Shown here: piece after piece, positions 7,750 through 17,016 of the stretch
How the letters are laid out: each line of letters opens with the position of its first letter
Numbering within the stretch: the first letter of the stretch is position 1
From: Paenibacillus sp. 453mf
GTDB lineage: Bacteria > Bacillota > Bacilli > Paenibacillales > Paenibacillaceae
Reading direction: 5' to 3'
Length of the DNA: 64,000 nt
Assembly (NCBI RefSeq): GCF_900116105.1
Contig: NZ_FPAC01000002.1
Location: 1-64,000 of the forward strand
Notes under the pieces: generated by a model
What the model was told of the DNA's origin: nothing
Database searches by the model: none
Seen by the model: the letters and a program-made list of their open reading frames with translations, nothing else
Position numbers and translations under genes: made by a program

Positions 7750-9144
7750 GTGATCAACATTAGTACAACGCTTATATATAACGGCACCATTCTTACAATG
7801 AATGCGGACAATGAAGTGTACTCTCCGGGATACGTATACATCCAGCATGACCACATCGTAGAGACAGGAGCATGGCCTCTGGAGGAAGGGAGTGTCCGCC
7901 ATCGGCTTGAGGCAGATCGGAAAATAGACGCCGGCGGCAAAGCCGTCATTCCTGGTCTCATTAACGGCCACACGCATCTGTTCCAGACCTTTCTTCGCGG
8001 CGTTTCAGATGACCACCCTTTGTCCGAGTGGCTGCGGCAGGTTATTTGGCCGGGATCGCTTGCCATGGAGGCAGAGGATTTCTATTTGGCAGCACTGATC
8101 GGGTGTATCGAAAATTTAAAATCAGGTGCTACTTACATCATGGATCACCATTACATTCATACCTACGAGGAGAACACGGAGAATGTACTCCGGGCTATGG
8201 TGGAATCGGGGATTCGTGGACACCTGGCCCGCGGGGGAGTGGATCTAAGCTACGAACCGAGGCTGAGAGAAGAGGAGGACGTTATCTTCGAGCGCACGGC
8301 GGCACTGCTCGACCGCTGGCAGGGCGAAGGGACAGGACGCATCGAGATTGCTATGGGACCATTGAATTTGTACGGATGCTCAAGGCCCTTCCTTGAACGG
8401 GCGGCAAAATTCAGCAGGGATCGAAATCTGATCACGCATATTCATGTCGCCGAAACGAGAGATCAGATCGACAATACGCTATCCCGGTTTGGACTTCGTA
8501 ATCTGGAGCTGGTCGAAGCGGTCGGCATGCTCGGTCCAAGGACTCAAGTGGTACACGGAATTTGGCTTGATGATGGCGAGCTTGAGCTGCTCGCACAGCA
8601 TCAGGCATCCGTTATTCATTGTCCGGTATCGAATATGTATCTCGCTTCCGGTGTTGCAAGGGTGCCTGAAATGCGAAAGGCGGGCATCAATGTTGCTCTA
8701 GGTACGGATGGACCGGGCAGCAACAACTGTCAGGATAATCTTGAAGTGCTGAAGTTCACAGCATGTCTGCATAAAGTGTATCATCTGGACTCCACTATGC
8801 TCCCTCCAATGGAGGTGCTCGAAATGGGTACCCGCGGCGGAGCCAAGGCAATGGGCAGAGAGAAGGACTTAGGATCACTAGAACCTGGGAAGAAGGCAGA
8901 TATCGTCATTATTGATATGCAAAAAGCACATATTGCACCAATTCATCGTTATTCCTCGGCACTGGTATACAACGCCAACGGGAACGATGTTCATACGGTG
9001 CTTGTGAATGGACAGATTGTTGTGGAAGCCGGACGCTGTACGCTTGTCGATGAGGAGGAGATCATTAGGCACGCACAGGCAAGAGTGAATCGGCTAAGGG
9101 AAAAGCTGATGAACCGTTATCCTGTCTACAGTGTTCGCAGCTAA
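7750..9144 (+). CDS. Amidohydrolase-superfamily deaminase (Atz/Trz, SAH/8-oxoguanine deaminase type)
   Basis: About 464 residues. Metal-site motifs of the cytosine-deaminase-like amidohydrolases are present in order: HTH in VIPGLINGHTHLFQTFLRG, a conserved His in THIHVAETRDQ, a His in VVHGIWLDDGE, and the Asp in ALGTDGPGSNN. The family hydrolyses exocyclic amino groups or halides of purines, pyrimidines and triazines in the cytoplasm. With a PucR-type regulator upstream and a nucleoside importer downstream, a purine or nucleoside substrate is likely. The start is uncertain. An ATG at 7699 has no ribosome binding site. GTG at 7750 lies too close to AAGGCAGGG. ATT at 7759, placed where relatives begin, has AGGGTG upstream. 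The downstream permease starts 28 bp after the stop. Confidence 0.88.
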   Translation: MINISTTLIYNGTILTMNADNEVYSPGYVYIQHDHIVETGAWPLEEGSVRHRLEADRKIDAGGKAVIPGLINGHTHLFQTFLRGVSDDHPLSEWLRQVIWPGSLAMEAEDFYLAALIGCIENLKSGATYIMDHHYIHTYEENTENVLRAMVESGIRGHLARGGVDLSYEPRLREEEDVIFERTAALLDRWQGEGTGRIEIAMGPLNLYGCSRPFLERAAKFSRDRNLITHIHVAETRDQIDNTLSRFGLRNLELVEAVGMLGPRTQVVHGIWLDDGELELLAQHQASVIHCPVSNMYLASGVARVPEMRKAGINVALGTDGPGSNNCQDNLEVLKFTACLHKVYHLDSTMLPPMEVLEMGTRGGAKAMGREKDLGSLEPGKKADIVIIDMQKAHIAPIHRYSSALVYNANGNDVHTVLVNGQIVVEAGRCTLVDEEEIIRHAQARVNRLREKLMNRYPVYSVRS

Positions 9145-9172
9145 TTACGCTTCTATAGAAGGAGGGGATGGG

Positions 9173-10318
9173 ATGACACATCGAAGGTGGGTGACAAGAA
9201 GTATAGAGTGGGGGATGGAGCTTATCTTCTATGTCTTTGCCATTCTGCTGGCTCTGGTTGCAGGCGGGCTCGTGATGGCTGCGGCCAGCGTATCGCCGCT
9301 GGAAGCATACGGGCTGATCTGGCAGGGGGCAGCCGGCAGTGTGAACAGTATTAAAGAAACCCTTGTAAAAGCAACCCCGCTCTTATTCGCAGGTCTCAGC
9401 TACAGCTTTGCTTATCGAAGCGGGCTATTCAATATCGGAGCTGAAGGCCAGATCTACATCGGGGCACTTACAGGGGCAATGGCTGCTCTGCTTATGCCGG
9501 TAGGCACTCCGTTTCTATTGCATCTGCCGCTGTCTCTCTTGTGCGGCTGTCTTGGCGGAGCGATCTGGGGAAGTATTGCAGGTCTGCTCAAGGTAGGCCG
9601 GGGAGCAAGCGAGATCATTAATACAATCATGCTGAATTATATTGCTATTTATTTGATCAGCTATATGGTCACGGGCCCGCTGAAAGATCCGAATGGGAGC
9701 ATGCCTCAATCGGCTCCTCTTCCGGACAGTTCGGTCCTGCCGACACTGCTTGGGTCCAGGTTGCATTATGGTTTTATTATCGCTATTGTCGTCGCGATTA
9801 TGATGTACTTCCTGCTCCACAAGACGACCTGGGGTTATGAGATCCGCTCCACAGGACTTAACGGACAGGCCGCCAAAGTCATGGGGATGCCGGTGAGAAG
9901 AAATATGGTCATGGTGATGCTTGTCAGCGGTGGTCTGGCTGGGCTCGGCGGATATATTGAAATTGCCGGTGTTCAGCACAGGTTATTGCAAAATTTCTCA
10001 CCAGGCTATGGTTATGAAGGAATTGCGGTGGCACTGCTCGGAAACACGCATCCGCTCGGCAATATGCTATCGGCACTCTTGTTCGGAGGGATGAAGAGCG
10101 GAGCGAATGCAATGCAGAGAGCAACCGGTGCTTCCACCTCGCTCGTGCTTGTCATTCAGGCACTGATGATTATCATCGTGGTATGCAACCGGTATTGGTT
10201 CGGCAAATACAAACGTCAAATTACAAATTGGATACAACACAAGCTCAAAGGGGCGTATGCCGACCCTCACCCGGGCAAGGTGTCTCTTTCCAAGGCAGGA
10301 GGCGGGAAAAATGGGTGA
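9173..10318 (+). CDS. Nucleoside/purine ABC transporter permease 1 (BMP-associated)
   Basis: About 381 residues, a polytopic membrane protein of the BPD_transp_2 (branched-chain/ribose type) family, with the conserved segment YRSGLFNIGAEGQIYIGALT and a GGLAGLGGYIEIAG loop. This matches NupP-type permeases that pair with BMP-family lipoproteins to import nucleosides. I place the start at ATG 9173, behind GGAGGGG; a longer frame from 9131 overlaps the preceding gene. It overlaps the second permease by 8 bp, which shows translational coupling. Confidence 0.92.
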   Translation: MTHRRWVTRSIEWGMELIFYVFAILLALVAGGLVMAAASVSPLEAYGLIWQGAAGSVNSIKETLVKATPLLFAGLSYSFAYRSGLFNIGAEGQIYIGALTGAMAALLMPVGTPFLLHLPLSLLCGCLGGAIWGSIAGLLKVGRGASEIINTIMLNYIAIYLISYMVTGPLKDPNGSMPQSAPLPDSSVLPTLLGSRLHYGFIIAIVVAIMMYFLLHKTTWGYEIRSTGLNGQAAKVMGMPVRRNMVMVMLVSGGLAGLGGYIEIAGVQHRLLQNFSPGYGYEGIAVALLGNTHPLGNMLSALLFGGMKSGANAMQRATGASTSLVLVIQALMIIIVVCNRYWFGKYKRQITNWIQHKLKGAYADPHPGKVSLSKAGGGKNG

Positions 10319-11249
10319 AGAGCTGTGGATCAGTTATGTCGGCGCTGCAATCAGGCTCTCAATACCACTGCTTCTGGCAGCAATCGGTGTGCTGTTCATG
10401 TCCAAGAGCGGAATTCTGAACATTGGCATGGAGGGCATGGTGCTGATCGGCGCGCTGGCTGGAGTCGTCGGTGCGTACTACGGCGGCAATGTATGGGCTG
10501 GACTTGCTGCTGGAGCTCTGGTCTGCGGCTTGGTTGGCATCATCTATGCATTCTTGACTGTAACGACCGGAGCGGACCAAGTCATCATCGGCACGGCGCT
10601 GAATCTTCTCGGTCTGGGTTTGACGACGGTCTTTGGCAGGAGTCTTCTGGGCATGGGGTCTGAAACGATACAAGTGGATGCGGTTCCCGTACCTCATATT
10701 CCGTTACTTCAAAATATACCTTGGATCGGTCCGGCGTTATTTGAACAAAATCTGCTGGCATACCTCGCATTTTTGCTGGTTCCGATAACAAGTGTGGTTT
10801 TATACCGAACACGATGGGGGCTAACGGTTCGTGCCGTGGGCGAGAATCCGCTTGCCACAGATACGCTTGGGGTCAGAGTGCATCGAGTTCGCTACACCTG
10901 CTGTCTCATTGGCGGCATGCTGGCAGGACTTGCAGGCTGTGCGCTGTCACTCGGCATTCTGAATCAATTTACGGAGAATATGGTAGCGGGCAGAGGCTTT
11001 ATCGCTCTATCGGCTGTCATCTTCGGGCGCTGGACACCAGCGGGAACGATGGGAGCTTCCTTGTTATTCGGGGGAGCTGATGCGCTTCAGCTTCGCATCC
11101 AATCCTTCGGCATCGAGATTCCGTACCAATTCATGCTGATGTTTCCTTATATTCTGACCATGCTTGCGCTGGCCTGGTTCTCAGGTAAGGCAAGACAGCC
11201 TGCTGCGACAGGCAAACCTTATAAAAGTGCAGCCAATCGTCACGCATAG
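10311..11249 (+). CDS. Nucleoside/purine ABC transporter permease 2 (BMP-associated)
   Basis: About 312 residues, the second BPD_transp_2 permease (NupQ type), with FMSKSGILNIGMEGMVLIGALAG and an RTRWGLTVRAVGENP cytoplasmic loop expected to contact the ATPase. Start ATG 10311 lies behind AGGAGG and overlaps the end of permease 1. Together the two permeases form the heterodimeric channel of the importer. Confidence 0.92.
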   Translation: MGEELWISYVGAAIRLSIPLLLAAIGVLFMSKSGILNIGMEGMVLIGALAGVVGAYYGGNVWAGLAAGALVCGLVGIIYAFLTVTTGADQVIIGTALNLLGLGLTTVFGRSLLGMGSETIQVDAVPVPHIPLLQNIPWIGPALFEQNLLAYLAFLLVPITSVVLYRTRWGLTVRAVGENPLATDTLGVRVHRVRYTCCLIGGMLAGLAGCALSLGILNQFTENMVAGRGFIALSAVIFGRWTPAGTMGASLLFGGADALQLRIQSFGIEIPYQFMLMFPYILTMLALAWFSGKARQPAATGKPYKSAANRHA

Positions 11250-11292
11250 GCAGCGTCGTGGTGATCAATACACGGAAGGAGGGGATGAACCA

Positions 11293-12873
11293 GTGCAGTC
11301 ACACACTTCTCAGCCTATAGAACAGCCTTCGGTTGGAATGAAGAATCCGTCCCTTGTCAGGAGTTCGGCTGATTATATTTTGGAAACCAGAGGACTCACC
11401 AAGCGGTTTAGATCGTTTACCGCCAATGATCGACTTGATCTCCACATCAAATATGGCGAAATTCATGCCATTCTGGGTGAGAACGGAGCAGGTAAGAGTA
11501 CGCTGATGAATATGCTGTCAGGCCTTCTTCATCCCGATGAAGGAGAGCTTCTGTTTAAAGGTAAGCGGGTCAATTTTGATTCACCCAGACAGGCAATGGA
11601 AATCGGAATCGGCATGGTCCACCAGCATTTCATGCTGATACCGGCATTGACTGTGGCAGAGAATGTGGTGCTTGGACTTAAGGAAGACCGAAGTCCCTGG
11701 TTTCATTTTCGCAGAGCTTGTGCAGAAATTAAGAGGATCTCAGATGCCTACGGTCTTGATGTGGACCCTACAAAGCGGGTCAGTGAATTATCTGTCGGTC
11801 AGCAGCAGCGTGTTGAAATTGTGAAGACATTATACCGCGGCGCAGAATTCATCATTATGGACGAACCAACCGCCGTACTTACTCCACCGGAGGTCAAGGA
11901 TTTGTTCATTGTACTGCGATCGCTGAAGGAGCAGGGGAAAACTATCGTTTTTATAAGCCATAAGCTGCAAGAAGTGGAAGCGGTCTGTGATCGGGTAACT
12001 GTGCTTCGGGCCGGTCAAATGGAGGGTTCTATGGCGATGAAGGAAACCACCCCTGCGGAGCTGGCAAGGCTCATGGTTGGAAGAGAGATCACAGCACTGA
12101 GGCATAGTCCATATAACAATAGCCAACGATGCTTGCTCGAGGTGCAGGATCTATCAGTGGTTCGGAGCCAGATCCCTGTATTGTCTGACATCAAACTCAC
12201 TGTACAGGAAGGGGAGATTGTCGGCATCGCTGGTGTAGACGGCAACGGACAACGCGAGCTGAGTGAAGCACTCATGGGCCTGGCGGAACTGGCGAGTGGA
12301 GAGGTCAAGCTTGACGGCAGACCTGTACAGCGTCTGCATCCCCGCTATATGACCGAGCAGGGTGTAGGCTACATTCCCGAGGATCGGCACAAGGAAGGGC
12401 TCATGCTGCCTATGAGCATTGGTGAGAATTTGATCGCGAAGCAGTACAAGTCACCCATCTTCAGCAAATTCGGCATGCTGCGGAGGGGGGCGATAAGAAA
12501 GACCGCCGAGCAAGCCGTGCAGGAGTTTGATATCAGAACGCCTTCGAGCGAGCATACGGCTGGTCAGCTGTCAGGAGGCAATCAGCAAAAAGTGATTCTG
12601 GCCAGAGAGCTCATGCTGAATCCAAAGGTGCTTATTGCGATGCAGCCCACTCGCGGGATGGATGTAGGAGCAGCAGAGTATGTACATAAGCGGCTTCTGG
12701 CGGAGAGGGATCGGGGAGTTGGAATTCTGCTCATTTCTACAGAGCTTGAAGAGGTGATGTCCCTCTCGGACAGAATCGCTGTCCTATTCAAAGGCCGTAT
12801 TGTGGATATGGTGAGCAGGGAAGAGGCAACGCGTGAACGAATCGGCCGGCGAATGGCCGGGATGATGGATTGA
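11293..12873 (+). CDS. Nucleoside/purine ABC transporter ATPase, two cassettes in one chain
   Basis: About 526 residues. The first nucleotide-binding domain has Walker A GENGAGKST (about residue 62), signature LSVGQQQRVEI (about 165) and Walker B FIIMDEPTAVL. The second has a degenerate Walker A (GVDGNGQREL) and signature LSGGNQQKVIL (about 425). This fused layout is typical of sugar and nucleoside importers such as NupO. Start GTG 11293 is preceded by AAGGAGGGG at about 8 bp; the preceding frame is open but overlaps permease 2. Confidence 0.92.
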   Translation: MQSHTSQPIEQPSVGMKNPSLVRSSADYILETRGLTKRFRSFTANDRLDLHIKYGEIHAILGENGAGKSTLMNMLSGLLHPDEGELLFKGKRVNFDSPRQAMEIGIGMVHQHFMLIPALTVAENVVLGLKEDRSPWFHFRRACAEIKRISDAYGLDVDPTKRVSELSVGQQQRVEIVKTLYRGAEFIIMDEPTAVLTPPEVKDLFIVLRSLKEQGKTIVFISHKLQEVEAVCDRVTVLRAGQMEGSMAMKETTPAELARLMVGREITALRHSPYNNSQRCLLEVQDLSVVRSQIPVLSDIKLTVQEGEIVGIAGVDGNGQRELSEALMGLAELASGEVKLDGRPVQRLHPRYMTEQGVGYIPEDRHKEGLMLPMSIGENLIAKQYKSPIFSKFGMLRRGAIRKTAEQAVQEFDIRTPSSEHTAGQLSGGNQQKVILARELMLNPKVLIAMQPTRGMDVGAAEYVHKRLLAERDRGVGILLISTELEEVMSLSDRIAVLFKGRIVDMVSREEATRERIGRRMAGMMD

Positions 12874-12896
12874 TCAATTAAAGGGGGATGCACTAA

Positions 12897-13934
12897 ATGA
12901 GGATTAAACGATTCCACTTGTTGTGTACATTGATTCTAGGTATTGCTGTACTGCTTGCAGGATGCGGCGGTGCTGCGGATAGCGGACAGAGCGAGGAAGC
13001 AGCTGCAGGTTCCGGCACGCCTGTTACAGAATCAAATCAGCCGCTTAAGGTCGCTCTGCTCACTCCGGGCCCAGTGAATGATAACGGATGGAATGCGACG
13101 GCGTATAAGGGGTTGAAGCAGATTGAGAGCGAGCTTGGCGCGGAAGTACAGTATTCCGAGAAGGTTGCCCAGTCTGATATGGGGGAGTTTATTCGCGGAT
13201 ATGGGATGGATGGGTATGATGTCGTCATTGGTCATGGATTTGAATTCGCAGAACCGATGATGTCTGTCGCCGGTGAATATCCGGATACCTGGTTTCTGGT
13301 CACGAGTGCAACCGTGAGCCAAAGCCCGAATGTCGCTTCCATCAGCATTAACAATCGGGAGCAGGGGTATCTGATGGGAACTGTAGCAGCTCTGATGTCT
13401 GAAACGGGGACGGTAGCGGCGATCGGCGGGCAGGAGATTCCTCCGATTACGAATTCCGTCAAAGGATTCGAAGAAGGGGCAAAGGCAGCTGTTCCCGATA
13501 TTAGTGTCCTGACGACCATGACAGGATCCAGTGATGATGTAGCAAAGGCCAAGGAGACAGCAATTTCCCTCATTGAAAAAGGTGCCGATGTTGTTATGAC
13601 TAACGCGAATCAGGCGGGGATGGGCGGTATTGATGCTGCCAAGCAGGAGGGTGTACTCGCGATTGGCTCCAATGAAGATTTAAACCCTGTTGCACCGGAT
13701 ACGGTGGTTACCAGTGTAATTCAAGATTATCCAACCGCTATGACGGCCGCGATCAAATCCATTATGAACGGAACGATGAAGGCGGAGCCGATGTCCCTAG
13801 GCGTGAAAGACGGTGCTGTCTACATGAGTCCCTACCATGGATTCGAGGAGAAAATGACTCAGGAAGTCAAGGATAAGGTCCAGGCTACGATCGACGCGCT
13901 GAAGAGCGGAGAGATTTCAGTTCAGAACGAGTAG
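12897..13934 (+). CDS. BMP-family substrate-binding lipoprotein (nucleoside/purine ABC importer)
   Basis: 345 residues. The lipoprotein signal has lipobox LLAGC with the lipidated Cys at residue 23. The mature part carries the BMP/PnrA/Med fold markers TPGPVNDNGWNATAYKGL, VIGHGFEFAEPM and SISINNREQGYLMGTVAALM. BMP proteins bind purine nucleosides at the outer face of the membrane. It follows the ATPase by 23 bp and completes the importer. ATG 12897 has GGGGGATG upstream. Confidence 0.92.
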   Translation: MRIKRFHLLCTLILGIAVLLAGCGGAADSGQSEEAAAGSGTPVTESNQPLKVALLTPGPVNDNGWNATAYKGLKQIESELGAEVQYSEKVAQSDMGEFIRGYGMDGYDVVIGHGFEFAEPMMSVAGEYPDTWFLVTSATVSQSPNVASISINNREQGYLMGTVAALMSETGTVAAIGGQEIPPITNSVKGFEEGAKAAVPDISVLTTMTGSSDDVAKAKETAISLIEKGADVVMTNANQAGMGGIDAAKQEGVLAIGSNEDLNPVAPDTVVTSVIQDYPTAMTAAIKSIMNGTMKAEPMSLGVKDGAVYMSPYHGFEEKMTQEVKDKVQATIDALKSGEISVQNE

Positions 13935-13980
13935 TAGTGATGAATAGGCAGGAAGTATATGAACTCAGGAGGGGATCACA

Positions 13981-15006
13981 ATGATTGATCAAAAACTGCT
14001 TAAACCATTAGGCTCAGCAGCCCTGTCAGATACCGTGCTCGAGAACGAATGGCATCCGGTATGCGCATCGCATGAGCTTGTTGACAAGCCGATATCTGTC
14101 ATCGTGCTCGAGGAGAGGGTTGCTGTTTACCGGTCGAGTAAAGGTGTGCATGCGCTGCGCGATCTCTGTGTTCACCGCGGAGCCATGCTGTCCAAAGGCT
14201 GGGTAGACAAGAATGAAAACTTGGTCTGTCCTTATCATGGATGGCAATACAATTCGGAAGGCAAATGTGTATGCATCCCTGCTCAAGGAAAGGATGACCG
14301 TATTCCACCAAGAGCGAAGGCAACCAAATATCATTGCCAAGAAAAATTCGGTATTGTGTGGGTATGTATCGGTCAACCAACGGCTGATTTGCCATGCTTC
14401 GATGAATTTGAGAATCCGGAATACCGACCGCTGGTTTGTGGTCCGTATCATGTGAAGGCTGCAGGGACGCGCGTCATCGAGAATTTTACGGACTTTGCAC
14501 ATTTGATGTATGTGCATGGCGGCCTGCTCGGTCACCCGGATTATTCGGAGCTTCCTGATTTCGAGGTGTTCAAGGAACCTGACCGTGTGTATACCGGGGA
14601 TGTGCCGATCTTTCAGCCGGTTGCCCATTCCGGATCAGAGCATCGCGAGGGAACCACATATGTCTATGTAAAGGAGGTGTTTAGACCGCTTGCTGCCCGT
14701 TTATCCAAGAGAGATCAGGCAACGGGTCAGACGCTCTGGATTATGCTGACCGTGCTTCCTGTGTCAGAACAGGAGTGTATCGTGTATATGCCGGTATCTC
14801 GCAACTATGCGCATGAGGTGGATGACCAGCAGTTTATTGATTTTCAGGATACCGTATTCGAGCAGGACAAGTGGATTATTGAAACCCAGAAGCCTGAGCT
14901 ATTGCCGCTGGATCTGCAGACAGAGCTGAATCATAAAGCGGATCTGTTATCCGTAGCTTACCGCCGCTGGATTAATCAGATGGGTGTGCGGATTGGAACG
15001 ACTTAA
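13981..15006 (+). CDS. Rieske non-haem iron oxygenase, alpha subunit
   Basis: 341 residues. The N-terminal Rieske [2Fe-2S] domain has ligands C63-x-H65 and C83-x2-H86 in CVHRGAML and CPYHGWQY. The catalytic domain has the mononuclear iron motif NFTDFAHLMYVHGG (bridging D171, ligands H174 and H179). Length and motifs match VanA/PobA and the NdmA/B methylxanthine N-demethylases more than large ring-hydroxylating dioxygenases. It starts 46 bp after the BMP gene behind AGGAGGGG and is the last gene before a terminator, so it appears to be part of the purine-type operon. No ferredoxin or reductase partner is present in the window. The substrate is unknown; a modified purine is inferred from context. 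Confidence 0.88.
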   Translation: MIDQKLLKPLGSAALSDTVLENEWHPVCASHELVDKPISVIVLEERVAVYRSSKGVHALRDLCVHRGAMLSKGWVDKNENLVCPYHGWQYNSEGKCVCIPAQGKDDRIPPRAKATKYHCQEKFGIVWVCIGQPTADLPCFDEFENPEYRPLVCGPYHVKAAGTRVIENFTDFAHLMYVHGGLLGHPDYSELPDFEVFKEPDRVYTGDVPIFQPVAHSGSEHREGTTYVYVKEVFRPLAARLSKRDQATGQTLWIMLTVLPVSEQECIVYMPVSRNYAHEVDDQQFIDFQDTVFEQDKWIIETQKPELLPLDLQTELNHKADLLSVAYRRWINQMGVRIGTT

Positions 15007-15120
15007 GTTAAGAGGGTGCTTCGTACAGAAATAGAGTAAGACAAACACACAATCAAACAAACACACATTTCAGAGCAATAAAGGTTTACTATGCTATAGC
15101 TTGAAAATATAGAGAGAAGA

Positions 15121-15153
15121 AAAGCCTCCTGACTCTTCAGTGAGGCTTTTTTG
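15121..15153 (+). terminator. Intrinsic terminator after the Rieske oxygenase
   Basis: AAAAGCCTC and GAGGCTTTTTT form a stem with a 13-nt loop and a T-run. It ends the purine-type operon. Confidence 0.85.
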
Positions 15154-15284
15154 TGAGCAGCATCACGATTGAAACCATACTTCTATGTTATCTTTATTGA
15201 CGCATATAATAAAATATATTGTTAATCTATGTAACTGTTGATAGAATCTGTTTATATTACTAGATTCAAATAGGGAGGATTCAT

Positions 15285-16118
15285 ATGATCAAGAGATTTG
15301 GTGTTATGTTAATTGCTTTATTTGTGATAGTTTTATCAGCCTGCGGTAATGAAGAGAGCACTACGACAGGGGCTGGAGGAGCAGAGGAGGCATCGGACAC
15401 CGTCAAAATTGCGACTGATGCGGCATACGCTCCTATGGAATTTATGGATAAAGGTGAGATTACCGGCTTTGACATTGATTTTCTCAAGGAAGTGATGGCC
15501 GAAGCAGGCATCAATTATGAACTCAGCAATACAGGCTGGGATGCGATGCTGACCAGTGTTCAGCAGGGCACTGAATTTGCCGCAGGAATATCCAGCGTAT
15601 CCATCACAGAAGAGCGTAAAGAGACGTATGATTATTCCTTGCCCTATTTTGAGTCGACGAATATGATTCTGTTCAAAGAAGGAACCGTAATCACCAGTGC
15701 TATGGATTTGAAAGATATGAAGGTTGCGGTTCAGGGTGCTACTACGGCGGATACACTGATGACGGAGATCATGGGTCAGGGCAACAGCGACCTTAAGAAA
15801 TTCGAGAGTAACGTCCTTGCCTTCATGGAGCTTGAGAGCGGCGGTGTAGATGCTGCGGTGGCGGATGTGGCTATCGTGCAGGAGTATATGAAGAACAATC
15901 CGGATAAAGCATTCGAAAGCATCCTCGATCCGGAGAACTTTGATTCGGAATATTACGGCATTCTTTATCCTAAGGGCTCGGAGCTCAAGGCAAAGCTTGA
16001 TCCTGCGATCAAGGCGGTTATAGATAATGGAAAATATGCAGAGGTGTACAAAAAATGGTTCGGAGATGAGCCGGATCTAACACGATTGAAGGAAGAATTG
16101 GATAAGGCAGCAGAGTAA
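15285..16118 (+). CDS. Amino-acid ABC transporter substrate-binding lipoprotein
   Basis: 277 residues, SBP_bac_3 family. Lipobox LSAC with Cys at residue 20. The mature protein begins with KIATDAAYAPMEFMDKGEITGFDIDF, the signature of polar amino-acid binding proteins, and ends with VYKKWFGDEP. It should capture an amino acid outside the membrane; the specificity is not readable. ATG is preceded by AGGGAGG. Its permease follows 91 bp downstream, but no ATPase gene is nearby. Confidence 0.9.
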   Translation: MIKRFGVMLIALFVIVLSACGNEESTTTGAGGAEEASDTVKIATDAAYAPMEFMDKGEITGFDIDFLKEVMAEAGINYELSNTGWDAMLTSVQQGTEFAAGISSVSITEERKETYDYSLPYFESTNMILFKEGTVITSAMDLKDMKVAVQGATTADTLMTEIMGQGNSDLKKFESNVLAFMELESGGVDAAVADVAIVQEYMKNNPDKAFESILDPENFDSEYYGILYPKGSELKAKLDPAIKAVIDNGKYAEVYKKWFGDEPDLTRLKEELDKAAE

Positions 16119-16209
16119 GCGCACAGGTTAAAACCGGGATGCATGTGTCAGCGGTATGTGCGGGCACATGCTTTTCTTGTTGCCCATATTAAATAAGGGA
16201 GTACTGCTC

Positions 16210-16863
16210 ATGGATAATTTTAGATTTGATATCATCGTGGAGTATCTGCCATTGATCCTGAAAGGCATGCTTCTAACGATAGGGCTCTCGATCGTTTCAA
16301 TTGTGCTGGGTGCTATTCTGGGATTATTTATCTCATTCGGAAAAATGGCAAAGCCGAGGTATTTGAATTGGCCTGCGAGCCTCTATATCAACTTTTTTCG
16401 TGGAACGCCATTTTATGTTCAAATTCTGATTATTCACTTCGGTGTCGTGCCGATGTTCTATGGGAGTACAGATGCGATCACTGCGGGGATCCTGTCCATG
16501 ACACTGAATTCTGCTGCGTATATGGCAGAGATTTATCGAGCAGGAATTCAATCCGTAGATCAGGGGCAGTTTGAGGCAGCCTATTCCTCCGGAATGAACC
16601 GCTACCAGACAATGCGTTATATCATTATGCCTCAGGCTATTCGGCGAATGATCCCGGCGTTCGGGAATGAGTTTATTGTGCTGGTCAAGGATTCTTCGCT
16701 GCTTGCGATCATTTCCGTTCAGGAGATTATGTTCTGGAGCAACGCGATGAGAGGTCAATATTATGCGATCTGGGAGCCATACTTAACGGCTGCGTTGATC
16801 TATTTTATACTGACGTATCTGCTTAGCAAGCTGTTATCTTACATCGAATGTAAACTAAAATGA
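16210..16863 (+). CDS. Amino-acid ABC transporter permease (HisM/GlnP type)
   Basis: About 217 residues with roughly five membrane helices. The family's ATPase-contact loop is clear: EAAYSSGMNRYQTMRYIIMPQA. The start ATG 16210 has AAGGGAG about 9 bp upstream; an upstream in-frame ATG lacks a site. Only one permease and one binding protein are encoded, so the channel is probably a homodimer. The ATPase must come from elsewhere (a GlnQ-type ATPase is at 61.1 kb, but pairing is speculation). Confidence 0.9.
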   Translation: MDNFRFDIIVEYLPLILKGMLLTIGLSIVSIVLGAILGLFISFGKMAKPRYLNWPASLYINFFRGTPFYVQILIIHFGVVPMFYGSTDAITAGILSMTLNSAAYMAEIYRAGIQSVDQGQFEAAYSSGMNRYQTMRYIIMPQAIRRMIPAFGNEFIVLVKDSSLLAIISVQEIMFWSNAMRGQYYAIWEPYLTAALIYFILTYLLSKLLSYIECKLK

Positions 16864-17016
16864 AAATTTCAGAAAAAGTATAACATCTCAGCCTCCAGTT
16901 GCCGATAGATAAAATGTTCTGTCTTTTTTTATAGACAGTATGCTGGTGAAGTCATCTTCATTGATGCATTAACAAGCTGCATGAATTACACATACTGTAG
17001 AAAGGGGGCTGTTTCT

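Noticed and set aside
14026..14628. 200-codon minus-strand frame
   Set aside because: Lies wholly inside the Rieske oxygenase gene, antisense; no family features.
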